Notes: generated by a model from the letters alone, not told the origin. A DNA stretch of 64,000 bases from Catenovulum sediminis (GCF_040270295.1 NZ_JBELOE010000152.1); one strand, 5' to 3'. Shown: positions 44,132 through 54,326, counted from the stretch's first letter. Numbers and translations are program-made.

Positions 44132-45155
44132 CTGTTAATAAATCGATTAACTGTGTAAGTTGGCTTACTTGAGGTAGCGTCTCGTTTTTTAATCTGGCAT
44201 GATTTCTATCGGTGAAATGGGTGTTGTTGTCGCGGTATCGTTCAATATCGACGATTTTTCCAATAAGAACATTATTTTGGATGGTTATTTTTCCAGCAAA
44301 CTTATATTTTCCACTGCTAAACAATAGGTTACCACGTTCCCGTTCTAAAATGATGATGTTGTTTTGTATCAGCACTGCATGCTTGCGTTTATTTTTGTAT
44401 TCTTCTTTTAATTCAAGTGCATAGCCGATGGCATTACGGTTAGCCGTCGCATTACCTTGTTGCAGTATACAGTTTTCTAAGATAAATATGCCACCATTTG
44501 GGACATCTATCAAACGACTGTCTCTACTGTTTTTAGAAGCGATTAAGCTATTGGTGATATGTGTGTTTTTGGCTCTTGATTTTATTTCATGACCTTCGTC
44601 TTTGCTGGCAATAAACTCACTATCTGATATCAGCAAGGTATCGCCCTGTGCATAGATGGCATGCGCACGGCCACTTTTTCCTAAGTTTTCAAAACGACTA
44701 AATTGAACAGTTAAACTGCCTGTATTCGGGTTTTGCAGTATGCCTTGTTCAGCATCATGAAAATAAACGCCAAAAACGGTTAGGTTTTTACCTTCCTGTC
44801 GAATGCAAGCACCGTTTTGTGAAGGAACTTCAACTAGACTGCACTCTAGGTTTTCGATGCGCGTATCATTGCCGGATACAACAAATGTACCTTTGCCTTT
44901 AATGACAGCGCCTTGAAAGTGTGTACCTGAGCTGCCGCTAATGGTTACATTATTAGCTTTAATGTGTAACCCTTCGGTATAGGTGCCGGGGCCTATGTAG
45001 ACCTGGCTATAATTTTTAATGGCTTTTTCGACTGCTTGCATCGAAGAGTAGCTTCTTCCATCGACGACGATATGATTGCTGGCAATCTCCGAGGCATATA
45101 CCTGCATGACTGCCAAAATGAATATCAATTTAATCGCACAGAGCAGTCTCATCAT
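44109..45155 (-). CDS. Second exported right-handed beta-helix protein
   Basis: 348 aa with a signal peptide (about 1-21, cleaved near VYA-SE). Beta-helix rungs are clear: IKANNVTISGSSGTHFQGAVIKGKG, DTRIENLECSLVEV, KNLTVFGVYFHDAEQGILQNPNTGSLTVQFSRFEN, KNTHITNSLIASKN and HAVLIQNNIIILE. It is not simply a copy of its neighbour. Lyase, epimerase or binding roles are possible. The start codon is one of two adjacent ATGs (MM). Confidence 0.78.
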   Translation of the reverse strand: MMRLLCAIKLIFILAVMQVYASEIASNHIVVDGRSYSSMQAVEKAIKNYSQVYIGPGTYTEGLHIKANNVTISGSSGTHFQGAVIKGKGTFVVSGNDTRIENLECSLVEVPSQNGACIRQEGKNLTVFGVYFHDAEQGILQNPNTGSLTVQFSRFENLGKSGRAHAIYAQGDTLLISDSEFIASKDEGHEIKSRAKNTHITNSLIASKNSRDSRLIDVPNGGIFILENCILQQGNATANRNAIGYALELKEEYKNKRKHAVLIQNNIIILERERGNLLFSSGKYKFAGKITIQNNVLIGKIVDIERYRDNNTHFTDRNHARLKNETLPQVSQLTQLIDLLTGANEEAL

Positions 45156-45159
45156 TAAA

Positions 45160-46323
45160 TCACCTATTTAATAATTGTTTAAAAAGGGTCGCAATTTTTT
45201 CGCCGTTCGCTTCCCAAGTTAGGTTTTTCGCTTCTATTGTGGAATGTGCATTTTCGCCCAGTTGTTTGCGTAATTCAGCGTCTAATAATAATTCGGTCAG
45301 TTTTTCACTGAAACTGTTTTTATTTTCAACATCAAACAACAGCGCATTTTTTTTGTTTTCTAACAGCTCTTTGATATTGGCCGTATCGGGCGCAATGATG
45401 GCCTTGCCAAGTGCTAAGTATTCCAGCATTTTTAGTGGCGACGCGTAAGGCACTACATCGGGCTGTAACGCGATTTCGATATGTGCTAACCAATTTGGCA
45501 TTTCTTTGCGTTGGACAATGCCTGATACAAAAATTTGATCATCTAGGGCAAGCGCTTTGGCTTGTGCTTTTAGTGCAGGTACTGCAGGGCCATCTCCTAT
45601 GATTAAAAAGAATAAATTTTTATCATCCAGTTTTTTAATGATATCTAAAACGCGCTCTAAGCCATGCCACTCGCGGACAAAACCAACAAATCCGATAACA
45701 ACTTTGTTTTCTAAGTTAGGTAGCTGTTGTGGCTTTTGGATCTCAGTATAAAAATGCTTTTTATTGATACCATTTGCAATGACTTCAATTTTGCTTTCTG
45801 GCACGTCCACTTCTCTTAAGTAGTTAGCCAATACATTGGTGACTGGCAGTGTTTTATCCGCATTTCGCCAGCAGTATTTTTGCGACCATTTAGCTAACCA
45901 GTCTAAGCTAATACCATTGTATTTTTTACGTTCTTGGTACAGTGGTGCGTTGACTTCCAATAATATAGGTTTACCAAATAGTTTACTGGCCCAAATACCG
46001 GCAGGTAAAAATAAATTATATCGCTCGTAGATAACATCGGGCTTGTATTTAATAATTGCAATTGACAGCTTAATAAATGCATAAAATGCGTAAGCAAATT
46101 CCATCAATTCATAAACAAACCGTGGGAGTTTTGCTTTTAGTGTATCGACCCAACCACCATCGCTACCAAAATCACTGTTTTCTGCAACTTTTGGGGCAAC
46201 TATATGTATTTGATGTCCTTGTTCTGTGAGTGCATTAATTATTTCTTCAACATGTACATATTGACCATCTTTTGAGGCAATGCGGTGATGATATAGAATA
46301 TTTAGGGGCTCGTTGTTGTTCAT
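45160..46323 (-). CDS. Family 4 glycosyltransferase
   Basis: 387-aa GT-B enzyme. The acceptor-binding half opens with NILYHHRIASKDGQYVHVEEII. The donor-binding half has VIGFVGFVREWHGLERVLDIIKKLDDKNLFFLIIGDGP and the E-x7-E-type segment ALQPDVVPYASPLKMLEYLALGKAIIAPDTANIKELLENKKNALLF. The start shares a base with the previous stop (TAATG). It is one of at least four GT4/GT-B genes in the cluster; its sugar donor is unknown. Confidence 0.9.
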   Translation of the reverse strand: MNNNEPLNILYHHRIASKDGQYVHVEEIINALTEQGHQIHIVAPKVAENSDFGSDGGWVDTLKAKLPRFVYELMEFAYAFYAFIKLSIAIIKYKPDVIYERYNLFLPAGIWASKLFGKPILLEVNAPLYQERKKYNGISLDWLAKWSQKYCWRNADKTLPVTNVLANYLREVDVPESKIEVIANGINKKHFYTEIQKPQQLPNLENKVVIGFVGFVREWHGLERVLDIIKKLDDKNLFFLIIGDGPAVPALKAQAKALALDDQIFVSGIVQRKEMPNWLAHIEIALQPDVVPYASPLKMLEYLALGKAIIAPDTANIKELLENKKNALLFDVENKNSFSEKLTELLLDAELRKQLGENAHSTIEAKNLTWEANGEKIATLFKQLLNR

Positions 46324-47543
46324 TATGATTCACTTTTAGATTGTTTAATTGCACTAAATATTTGATACTGCCTATTAGATGTCTCTAGCCATGAAAACTG
46401 TTCAGCGTATGCTCGCGTGTCCGCACGTGTATAGCTTTTTTGTAAAACTTTCTCTATACCCTGCGCGATACTTTTTGCCTCTCTGTCAACTAGTACACCC
46501 GCTTCTTCAGCGGCAACAACTTCCGGCGTTCCCCAAATGTTAGCGGCAACAACAGGTGTCCCACAGGCCATCGCTTCAAGTAAAACGTTCGCCCAGCCTT
46601 CACGGCTAGATGCTAATACTAAAGCATCTGCTGCGCGATAATAATCGGCTAAGGCAGATTGTGGAAGAGCACCTAAAAACGTGACTTTGTCTTTTAGATT
46701 TAGTTTATCCACTTGTTTTTCTAGCGCTTTTTTGTCTGGACCGTCTCCGGCGATCATAAGGTGGCAATTCTCCAACGATCTCATTGCTTCAATGACCAGA
46801 TAATGACCTTTTCGTTCAATCAACCAGCCGACTGACAATAATAACTTTTTGTCGCCAATGAGTTGCTGTTTAAGTTGCTGTTCTAGTTGTTGTTTTAGTT
46901 GTGTTTGTTGCGTCTCTGTTGATGGTTTAAATAACTTTAAATCAACACCGTTACGTAGCACTGTGGTCTTTTCTTCCGCTGCACCTAACCTTTGCATTTC
47001 ATCTTTTAGAGCGCTGCAAACAGCCATTAAATGAGCGGCTTGACCAAATACTTGCTGAATTAGCGCTCTGGGCTTTTCCATTTTGGGTATCAGGTTTATA
47101 TCCGTTCCCCGTGCAGTACAGGTAAAAGGAATATTAAGCTCGCTTGCCGCTTTGGCGATAGCCACGCCATCAGGATAAAAATAATGTCCGTCAATTAGGT
47201 CAATCTGGAAACCAGAGTCAATGATCGCTTTCAGTTGTCTTTTGATCCCTCTTGCCATTAATTTAGGGGTTAGCAGCATACCAATTTTGGGTATCACTAA
47301 GTACTTTGGGTGATAAATGTGAATGCCGTGTCGAACTTCGTGTGACGGTACATTTGCGTACTTGGCATATTCACCAAATATTTTATGTTTAAATGGAAAC
47401 CACGGGACAGGGGCAATAACAATCGCATTTACATCTGAATGTGTTTCTAATAGATTACGTAGCCGCGTTTCAACAAAAACACCATGTTTAAAATCACCTG
47501 CATTGGGGTAAAGACTGGATATAGTGACTATATTCAGGCTCAT
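46323..47543 (-). CDS. Family 4 glycosyltransferase
   Basis: 406 aa from ATG 47543, which overlaps the amidotransferase stop as ATGA; the frame is open to 47591, but the coupling supports the shorter form (MSLNIVTISSLYPNAGDFKHG). GT-B fold with donor-site motifs LLSVGWLIERKGHYLVIEAM, LMIAGDGPDKKALEKQV and ADALVLASSREGWANVLLEAMACGTPVVAANIWGTPEVVAAEEAGVLV (E-x7-E region). A Gln-rich insertion (EQQLKQQL) is near the middle. Sugar and linkage are unknown. Confidence 0.92.
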   Translation of the reverse strand: MSLNIVTISSLYPNAGDFKHGVFVETRLRNLLETHSDVNAIVIAPVPWFPFKHKIFGEYAKYANVPSHEVRHGIHIYHPKYLVIPKIGMLLTPKLMARGIKRQLKAIIDSGFQIDLIDGHYFYPDGVAIAKAASELNIPFTCTARGTDINLIPKMEKPRALIQQVFGQAAHLMAVCSALKDEMQRLGAAEEKTTVLRNGVDLKLFKPSTETQQTQLKQQLEQQLKQQLIGDKKLLLSVGWLIERKGHYLVIEAMRSLENCHLMIAGDGPDKKALEKQVDKLNLKDKVTFLGALPQSALADYYRAADALVLASSREGWANVLLEAMACGTPVVAANIWGTPEVVAAEEAGVLVDREAKSIAQGIEKVLQKSYTRADTRAYAEQFSWLETSNRQYQIFSAIKQSKSES

Positions 47544-49435
47544 GCGTGTAATTCCCGCTGCAAAAATAAACCTAGCATCATAATTGTCCATAGTGCTGCG
47601 CCATGATCGCTGCGTTTACTCTGATGTTCGCTATTCATCTTTAATAAATTTTTATGTTCAAAAATGCCTGATAAGCGCATCGCATCGCTTTGTAACACCG
47701 ATTCTAGTTTTTCTTTGAGTGGACCTCTAAGCCATGCTGATAGCGGAATGCTAAACCCCATTTTTTCGCGATACAAATTGTCGTGTGGTAGGTGCGGTTC
47801 TAGCGCTGATTTTAGACTGGCTTTGCCTTGATTGTTTTTTAAGTTTGTTGCGCTGGGCAGACGAAAAGCCCATTCAACAAAAGTATGGTCTAACATGGGC
47901 ACTCGTACCTCTAGCGCATGAGCCATACTTGCGCGATCAACTTTGGTTAGAATGTCACCCGGCATCCAAGTTTTAAAATCAATATATTGTGCCATTTTCA
48001 ATGGATCAGCAAACTCTTTGCCATTGACAACTTCGTCAAATACGGCACGTGAGTCGTATCCATGCAGCTTTTGTTTAAACTGTTTACTGTATAATTTAGC
48101 TCTTTGGTCTGCACGTATTTTACTCATACTATTTAAATAAGCGTGTGCAGAAGACATGGCTAATGATTGAAATGTTGTTTTGGCACGCAAAAATCTCGGG
48201 GCCCAGTCTGCTTTAGGATATATTTTCCCAAGTGTTCCGAAAATAGGGCGACGTAGTGCAAGTGGAATTTTTTGTCTGGCTAACTCTTCATTTAGATGCA
48301 ATTTATAGCGTCTGTAGCCGGCAAAAATTTCATCACCGCCGTCACCTGATAAGCTCACTGTGACGTGTTTACGAGCCATTTCACAGACACGGTAAGTCGG
48401 TAATGCTGAGCTGTCAGCATAGGGTTCGTCATACACTTGAATTAATTTATCAATTAACTCAAAGTCTTCATGGTCAATAATTTCGACATGATGATTTGTT
48501 TTATAGCGGTCAGCGACCTTTTGCGCAAAGTCAGTTTCGTTAAACTCTGGGACATCAAAACCAATTGCGCAGGTATTCACCGCACTGTTTTGCAATTGAG
48601 ACATCATGGCCACAATTGCACTGGAATCCACGCCACCCGATAAAAACGCCCCTAAAGGAACTTCAGACACCAAGCGCATGTCAACCGCCTGTTTTAACTT
48701 ACCTATCAGTTGTAGTTCCGCTTGTTCGGCTGCAGGGTAGACTGGCGCATGCCAAGGTAAATCCCAATACTGTTCACTTTTCACTTCGGCCGGTAACTGT
48801 TGTTGAATATGTAAGTAGTGGCCAGCTTCTAACTTATGGATATTTTTATAGATACACTTTGGATCAGGTACATACCCTAATGTTAAATAGTCTTCTATTG
48901 CACGTGGGTCAATTTCTGTTGGGCATTGTGGGTGTTGTTTTAGAACTTTAAGTTCAGAGCCAAAGATAAGGTGGTTGTTAACCAGAGCGTAGTGTAGTGG
49001 TTTTTCACCAAATCGATCGCGCGCTATAAATAGCTCTTTTTTGTGGTTGTCCCAGATTGCAAAGGCAAACATGCCATTTAGGTGCTGTACGCAATCAACG
49101 CCCCATTCTTCCCATGCATGGACAATTGTTTCAGTGTCACTGTGCGTCGAAAATATATGACCTTTAGATTTTAGTTGCTCGGCAACTTCCTGAAAGTTAT
49201 AGATTTCGCCGTTAAATACGACAACAACCTGACCGTCTTCATTAAAGATGGGTTGGTGACCGCCAGCTAAATCGATAATAGATAACCTGCGGTGCGCTAA
49301 ACCGACGCCGTTTTGATTGTAGTAACCTTGATCATTCGGCCCTCTGTGTTGTTGCGCATTATTCATTTTTTCCAGCAGAAGCTGGTCAATCTGTTGTTCT
49401 GAATTAAAGGAAAATATTCCGGCGATTCCACACAT
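47540..49435 (-). CDS. XrtA/PEP-CTERM-associated asparagine synthase-like amidotransferase
   Basis: 631 aa with an N-terminal class II glutaminase (Cys2 in MCGIAGIFSF; conserved HRRLSIIDL and FNGEIYN) and a C-terminal ATP-pyrophosphatase synthetase domain (PP-loop SGGVDS at 266-271). Full-length similarity is to the exosortase-A-associated amidotransferase (TIGR03108-like), not the housekeeping AsnB. It may add an amino group to a sugar or polymer; the substrate is unknown. It follows the TIGR03088-type glycosyltransferase gene by 22 bases. Confidence 0.92.
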   Translation of the reverse strand: MCGIAGIFSFNSEQQIDQLLLEKMNNAQQHRGPNDQGYYNQNGVGLAHRRLSIIDLAGGHQPIFNEDGQVVVVFNGEIYNFQEVAEQLKSKGHIFSTHSDTETIVHAWEEWGVDCVQHLNGMFAFAIWDNHKKELFIARDRFGEKPLHYALVNNHLIFGSELKVLKQHPQCPTEIDPRAIEDYLTLGYVPDPKCIYKNIHKLEAGHYLHIQQQLPAEVKSEQYWDLPWHAPVYPAAEQAELQLIGKLKQAVDMRLVSEVPLGAFLSGGVDSSAIVAMMSQLQNSAVNTCAIGFDVPEFNETDFAQKVADRYKTNHHVEIIDHEDFELIDKLIQVYDEPYADSSALPTYRVCEMARKHVTVSLSGDGGDEIFAGYRRYKLHLNEELARQKIPLALRRPIFGTLGKIYPKADWAPRFLRAKTTFQSLAMSSAHAYLNSMSKIRADQRAKLYSKQFKQKLHGYDSRAVFDEVVNGKEFADPLKMAQYIDFKTWMPGDILTKVDRASMAHALEVRVPMLDHTFVEWAFRLPSATNLKNNQGKASLKSALEPHLPHDNLYREKMGFSIPLSAWLRGPLKEKLESVLQSDAMRLSGIFEHKNLLKMNSEHQSKRSDHGAALWTIMMLGLFLQRELHA

Positions 49436-49457
49436 TTAATGCATCTCTTTGTTGTTT

Positions 49458-50576
49458 TTATCGATAAGTTGCTTGGTATAATCGAATCATATTAATTTCA
49501 CTAAACTCGTCGACAGCCAGTTTTCGGGATTCGTCTTTGTAGTGCTGTAAATTTTCTCTTTGCTCAAATATTTCTAACAAAGCGCAAGCCAATGATTGCT
49601 GATCCTGTGGAGGCACCAAAATAGCATTTTTTTCATTGGTAATTTCTGGGATGCCACCAACATGCGTGCTAACAACCGGCAAACCACAGGCCATGGCTTC
49701 TAACATAGTCATTGGAACACCTTCTCCTTTTGACGACATGACAAATACATCAAAAGCGTGATATACGGTTTGCATATCGTGTCGAGCTCCAACTAACCAA
49801 ATGTGCTGTTGCAACTGCGCTTGTTCAATTTGTTGTTGTAGTTCGTTTTTCAAAGGGCCATCGCCGACAATAGAGAGTTGAGCCTGTTGCTTGAACTCAG
49901 TTGATTGCTGGCAGGCTAATGTAAAAGCCGATATCAGTAATTTGTGGTCTTTTATGGCATGTAAACGACCGACACAGCCAAATACAAATTTATCTTGCTG
50001 TCGCTCGTCTAACCGGCTTTTTTGCTTAGCCGGGCTAAATTTATCTGTATCAACACCGTTGTAAATCAAACAGCATTTGCTTGGTGCGATGTTGACCGTT
50101 TTCAGCAACCATTGATATAAGTCATCTGAGACAGCAATAAACTTATCAACAAATGGTGACATGAGCTGGCGTAACAGGCGATATTTCTTATTTTTTCCTT
50201 CAGGATCATATATATCTCGCCCGTGTTCTGCATGCAGTCTTTTAGGTACACCCGCTAACAATGAACATAGCTGATATTCAAGTGTTGGTAAATTGTAGCT
50301 ATGCACTATGTCCGCTCTAAGTCGAAACAATAGTCGCCAGACTTGATAAAAAATTTTCCAGCTATGGCCTTCTGGTTTGTGTAATGCATGCAGAGAAACT
50401 TCATGTTCAAGTAATGCTGAAAATTCTTTTGAATAGTCAGTTAAGGCAATGATGCTGTGTTGATATTCAGTGGCCGGTAAAGCATTGATACTGTTAACTA
50501 AGACGCGCTCTAATCCACCGATATCCAGTCTATAAACGAGATGAACTATGTGTTTTTTAGCATTCGTTTTTCGCAT
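49458..50576 (-). CDS. XrtA-associated glycosyltransferase (TIGR03088-type)
   Basis: 372-aa GT4 family enzyme. HIVHLVYRLDIGGLERVLVNSINALP, LHAEHGRDIYDPEGKNKKYRLLR and IYNGVDTDKF match the exosortase-A-system sugar transferase TIGR03088. The donor half has GCVGRLHAIKDHKLLISAF and VMSSKGEGVPMTMLEAMACGLPVVSTHVGGIPEI. It would add a sugar to the lipid-linked repeat. It lies 4 bases after xrtA, the usual neighbour order. Confidence 0.92.
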   Translation of the reverse strand: MRKTNAKKHIVHLVYRLDIGGLERVLVNSINALPATEYQHSIIALTDYSKEFSALLEHEVSLHALHKPEGHSWKIFYQVWRLLFRLRADIVHSYNLPTLEYQLCSLLAGVPKRLHAEHGRDIYDPEGKNKKYRLLRQLMSPFVDKFIAVSDDLYQWLLKTVNIAPSKCCLIYNGVDTDKFSPAKQKSRLDERQQDKFVFGCVGRLHAIKDHKLLISAFTLACQQSTEFKQQAQLSIVGDGPLKNELQQQIEQAQLQQHIWLVGARHDMQTVYHAFDVFVMSSKGEGVPMTMLEAMACGLPVVSTHVGGIPEITNEKNAILVPPQDQQSLACALLEIFEQRENLQHYKDESRKLAVDEFSEINMIRLYQATYR

Positions 50577-50580
50577 AATA

Positions 50581-52035
50581 TCATTCCAATAATATAAAAC
50601 GGCTCGTTATTTGTTGTAGGTCGGTTTGTGAAAGTGATTCTTCAGTTTTTATTGCAATGAAGAAACCTGCACCCCCCATTCCTTTAAATTTGCTGGTTAA
50701 TTGTGCCAACTTAACCCAAATGGGTGAGCTGAGCTGTTGAGCGTTAACTTGATACCAATAATAGAGTTTGGCATTCTCACCGGATAAAGAAACTAGATCT
50801 AAGGATTGAATGGTTGCATCCTCTAATTGGAGTCGTTGGCCGCTAGAGCGAGTCCAATTTTCAATATTGAACGGACGGTGCATACCACTGACCAATTCGT
50901 GTGTTTTGTTATCATATTCATAGTAGGCAACAAAAAGTTCGATGTTTGCATATTTACCTTGATAAGTTTGATGGGCATCTGCAAATATTGGCTTCCAGCT
51001 CAGAGTAGTGGGTACGAGCTGAGTAAAGGTTTGTTGAAGTTGATGCTGTAGCTGGATGTTTTGGCTGTTATTACTCGGATTTAGCGTGTTGAGGGCGATT
51101 AAAGGGAAAATGACCATCAGTGCCAACGCGAATGGTTGTAAAATCTTTACTTTATCAACTGTGCGCGGTGCATTATTGCAGCTTGTAAATTGTGGCTCAG
51201 GATCTCGACCATATTGGCCTAACCAAAATAATAATAAAATAATAAAGGCAAAAAAGAACCAGCCATAAACCAAATGATCGGCGCCCGTTGCATGTTGCAT
51301 ATCAGAGTAGTGACCAATTAAAATGATGCCAAATGCCCGAATACCATTGGCTAAAATAGGCAGCGTACAGGCAATTGCAATAAATAAAATTCTTTTCCAA
51401 AGTTTTTGGTAGTTAAGGTAGGCGTAAAGAGTACCTAGGGCTATAGAAGCAATTAAAAAGCGTATCCCGGCACAAGCTTCAGCAACTTCAAATGTGCCGT
51501 TGGGTATATATAAATATAAACCTTCTTGATAAACCGGTATGTTGACGATATTTAACATGATGACGCTTAGGTGAGCAGTAATATCTTGTAACTGCGGAAC
51601 AAATTCTTCACCAAATGGAATGCAAAAAACGAGATAAAATAGAGGGAAACTAATACTTTTACAAAAACGCAGGCCCAGCCAGCAAACAGCGATAGACAGT
51701 AATGATAAATAGGCAAATATTTGTTGTAGTAGATTAATACCTAACAGCGCCGAACAAACATAAGCGAGTTGAAATAAAAATAATGGTAGTAGGAAAATGG
51801 GTGTAAATTCCAATGGCGTCTGTCCCAAACTATGGCGCTGGCGCCAAATTAGGTAGGAAAATATGACCGGAATAAAAAAACCATGTGTATAAGTGTTAGA
51901 GGAGTTCCAAACATGTACCATATCTATCAGAGGCTGAGCATAAGCGGCTAGCCATAGCAAAATTAAGGCGCTAAACAGCCACCATTTTGTTTGGTTTGGA
52001 AACGTATTTGATTTTGTATTTTCAGCCGCAGTCAT
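50581..52035 (-). CDS. xrtA: Exosortase A fused to an EpsI domain
   Basis: 484 aa. The N-terminal half is a polytopic exosortase (about 8 TM) with the catalytic triad C188 (EACAGIRF), R233 (NGIRAF) and H254 (GADHLVYGW). It would cleave PEP-CTERM signals and attach the proteins to an envelope structure. The C-terminal half (about 330-484) is an EpsI-like domain, a fusion seen in XrtA. The Cys motif has Ala where Ser is more usual (EACSGIR). No PEP-CTERM substrate is encoded in this window, so targets lie elsewhere in the genome. Gaps to the neighbours are 4 bases. Confidence 0.94.
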   Translation of the reverse strand: MTAAENTKSNTFPNQTKWWLFSALILLWLAAYAQPLIDMVHVWNSSNTYTHGFFIPVIFSYLIWRQRHSLGQTPLEFTPIFLLPLFLFQLAYVCSALLGINLLQQIFAYLSLLSIAVCWLGLRFCKSISFPLFYLVFCIPFGEEFVPQLQDITAHLSVIMLNIVNIPVYQEGLYLYIPNGTFEVAEACAGIRFLIASIALGTLYAYLNYQKLWKRILFIAIACTLPILANGIRAFGIILIGHYSDMQHATGADHLVYGWFFFAFIILLLFWLGQYGRDPEPQFTSCNNAPRTVDKVKILQPFALALMVIFPLIALNTLNPSNNSQNIQLQHQLQQTFTQLVPTTLSWKPIFADAHQTYQGKYANIELFVAYYEYDNKTHELVSGMHRPFNIENWTRSSGQRLQLEDATIQSLDLVSLSGENAKLYYWYQVNAQQLSSPIWVKLAQLTSKFKGMGGAGFFIAIKTEESLSQTDLQQITSRFILLE

Positions 52036-52039
52036 AAGC

Positions 52040-53248
52040 CTACTCGGAAATTAAATGCGTTAATGGCGCTAATACCGCTTGCCATTGGTAATTATCTTCG
52101 ATTTGTTTACGGTTTGTTTGACCTAATTGTTTGGCCAGCTCAGGTTTTTTGTATATTTCTGAAATAGCCTGCACCATCTTTTCAGCGTCATCAATGATAA
52201 ATGCGCTTTGTTGTGTTGGAATATCAATGCCTTCAGCCGCCATGCTCGTCATGACAAGCGGTTTTGCCATCGACATAGCTTCTAAAACTTTATTTTGTAT
52301 GCCACGCGCTATTCTCATAGGTGCGACACTGCAAAAAGAGCTTTGTATGTAGGGTCTGACATCTGCAACTCGGCCCGTCACCTCAATACCGTCCTGTTCT
52401 GCTAGTTTGGCAACTTCAGCGGTTGGTTTGCCACCCACAATGTAAAACGTCAATTCGGGCAACTTTTGTTTTAGGGTCGGCCAAACCTCATGTGCAAACC
52501 ATATGACAGCATCTGCATTAGCCCAATAATCCATAGCACCGGTAAAGCAGATACAGGGTGTTTTGCTTTCAATGTTTGGTATATCATCGGCAGCTGAATT
52601 AAAATAACTTGTGTCCACACCGTTTAATATAGAATGAACTTTCCCATGTTCTGCTTCAGGTAATTGTTGCCTAAAATGTTTGGCTTCTTGCGGTGAGACA
52701 AAAATGCTAGCCTGAAAACTTTGGCAGATGTATTTCTCATATTTTGCCAATTTTTTATATTCTCTATGGTATACAAAACGCATTAGTCCTTTTTTACTCT
52801 CTGCATATTGTCGCCATTTGTCTGAATCAACATCAACAAAATCAATAACTTTGGTTAAATACGCGGCATCTTCATTATCAACATATTGAGCCATGGAAGA
52901 AGAAAAAATAACGGCTTTATCTAAATCAGTTTCATAAGTTATCAGTTGCTTCACCCACGTTTTCATCTGCCAGTCTGCGTAATAAGGCACTGTGATAGGG
53001 GTCCCGCTAATAAATGCAGTCAACCCTTTAAGGGTTGAGCGCTTCTTGCTCATAGGCAATAAGCAAGTAGACTTGCAATACTTCTTTAATTCATCATGAT
53101 ATTGCCAATCAGACTCATCATCAACAAATGCGCCTAGATGAACTTCATAATGCGCACTTAGATACTTTAATATATTAAAGCTACGAATTTTATCCCCTTT
53201 ATTTGGTGGGAAGGGAATTCTATGGCATAGGTATAAAATAGGTTCCAT
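52040..53248 (-). CDS. XrtA-associated glycosyltransferase (TIGR03087-type)
   Basis: 402-aa GT-B enzyme opening with ILYLCHRIPFPPNKGDKIRSFNILKYLSAHYEVHLGAFVDDESDW, the TIGR03087 signature. The donor half carries CICFTGAMDYWANADAVIWFAHEVWP and VLEAMSMAKPLVMTSMAAEGI (E-x-type region). It acts in assembly of the exopolysaccharide repeat unit; sugar specificity is unknown. It is coupled tightly to xrtA (4 bases) and to the FemAB gene (9 bases). Confidence 0.92.
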   Translation of the reverse strand: MEPILYLCHRIPFPPNKGDKIRSFNILKYLSAHYEVHLGAFVDDESDWQYHDELKKYCKSTCLLPMSKKRSTLKGLTAFISGTPITVPYYADWQMKTWVKQLITYETDLDKAVIFSSSMAQYVDNEDAAYLTKVIDFVDVDSDKWRQYAESKKGLMRFVYHREYKKLAKYEKYICQSFQASIFVSPQEAKHFRQQLPEAEHGKVHSILNGVDTSYFNSAADDIPNIESKTPCICFTGAMDYWANADAVIWFAHEVWPTLKQKLPELTFYIVGGKPTAEVAKLAEQDGIEVTGRVADVRPYIQSSFCSVAPMRIARGIQNKVLEAMSMAKPLVMTSMAAEGIDIPTQQSAFIIDDAEKMVQAISEIYKKPELAKQLGQTNRKQIEDNYQWQAVLAPLTHLISE

Positions 53249-53257
53249 AATAACTGA

Positions 53258-54301
53258 TTACCCTAAATACTTGGATAAAAAAGGCCCTAAAAACTGACTG
53301 ACTCTCACAGGGAGCTTCTGCCAAAGGTTGATGAAAATTTTATACTTAGGATTGTTAGGGCTTAAATTCGGCAGCTCTGCCGCTTTGACTAGGTAATACT
53401 GATAGTACAATGGCTGAGGTTCCATTCCCCAATGTTTCTTATATTTATAAGCGCCGGATTCATTTTTACTGCGGCCAAAATCAAAGCTTTGACAATTTCG
53501 CTCGTTATGGGCATGGCACATTAAGGCATAATACATTAAATCATTACTTTTATAATGCCGCGCTTCCTGCACACCACCACCATAATAGGGCGCGACTTCA
53601 CCTTTGTAATAAAAACTTAAGACTGCTGACAATATGTCGTTTTCTTTACTCACTGTCATGAATTCACAACGCTTGCCGAACACTTTTTTCAATTGGTAAA
53701 AATAACGAGCGGGGAAGACCGGGGTACCTAAATTGCGTACACTTTCCGAATAAATGTCGTGGACATCTTTTACTTGTGCATCAAAATTGACATTTAAATT
53801 TTCTTTTAACGCGTGGCGGATAACTGCCCTTTGTTTTTTCTTAATTCCGGCCAGAATTTTTTCATCGCTCTCTGCCAGCGGGTAAGTAAAGTAAGAGTGT
53901 GCATTTTTAGTGATAAATTTATCGTTATCTTGTGGGCTTTTATACCTTAGTTCGAGGTAATCTACTTGCAGATCTTCAGCTAACTTTATCGCAGCCGCTT
54001 CCAACTGGTGCTTAATTTCATTATTGTTAGCAATTGCCCCGCCGTAAACACAAAAGGGGGTAGAAACTAATGCATGGCCAAACAAACGGCTTTTCTGTTC
54101 AAATAAGGGCAGTACGCCAATAATCTGATTTTCTTCATCGGTTGCATATATAAAGTGATCTTTATGTTTATAACTGTTTTTAATAACACTTTGCCAGCCA
54201 CTTAGATGAAAAAAATTTCCGTCGCTATGGTTGTCGACGTACGCATCCCAATCAGCTTGACGGGTTCCAATCTCAAGCGTTTCTATTTGCATTATTTGCA
54301 C
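53258..54301 (-). CDS. FemAB-type XrtA-associated protein
   Basis: 347 aa with two GNAT-like domains of the FemAB type (TIGR03019-like). DNHSDGNFFHLSGWQSVIKNSYKHK begins the first; LSFYYKGEVAPYYGGGVQEARHYKSNDLMYYALMCHAHNERNCQSFDFGRSKNESGAYKYKKHWG is the characteristic second. FemAB-like enzymes use aminoacyl donors in cell-wall assembly; the exosortase-associated group's substrate is unknown. It follows the deacetylase gene by 25 bases. Confidence 0.9.
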   Translation of the reverse strand: MQIMQIETLEIGTRQADWDAYVDNHSDGNFFHLSGWQSVIKNSYKHKDHFIYATDEENQIIGVLPLFEQKSRLFGHALVSTPFCVYGGAIANNNEIKHQLEAAAIKLAEDLQVDYLELRYKSPQDNDKFITKNAHSYFTYPLAESDEKILAGIKKKQRAVIRHALKENLNVNFDAQVKDVHDIYSESVRNLGTPVFPARYFYQLKKVFGKRCEFMTVSKENDILSAVLSFYYKGEVAPYYGGGVQEARHYKSNDLMYYALMCHAHNERNCQSFDFGRSKNESGAYKYKKHWGMEPQPLYYQYYLVKAAELPNLSPNNPKYKIFINLWQKLPVRVSQFLGPFLSKYLG

Positions 54302-54326
54302 CCTGTATGAATTGTTTTTATCCGTA

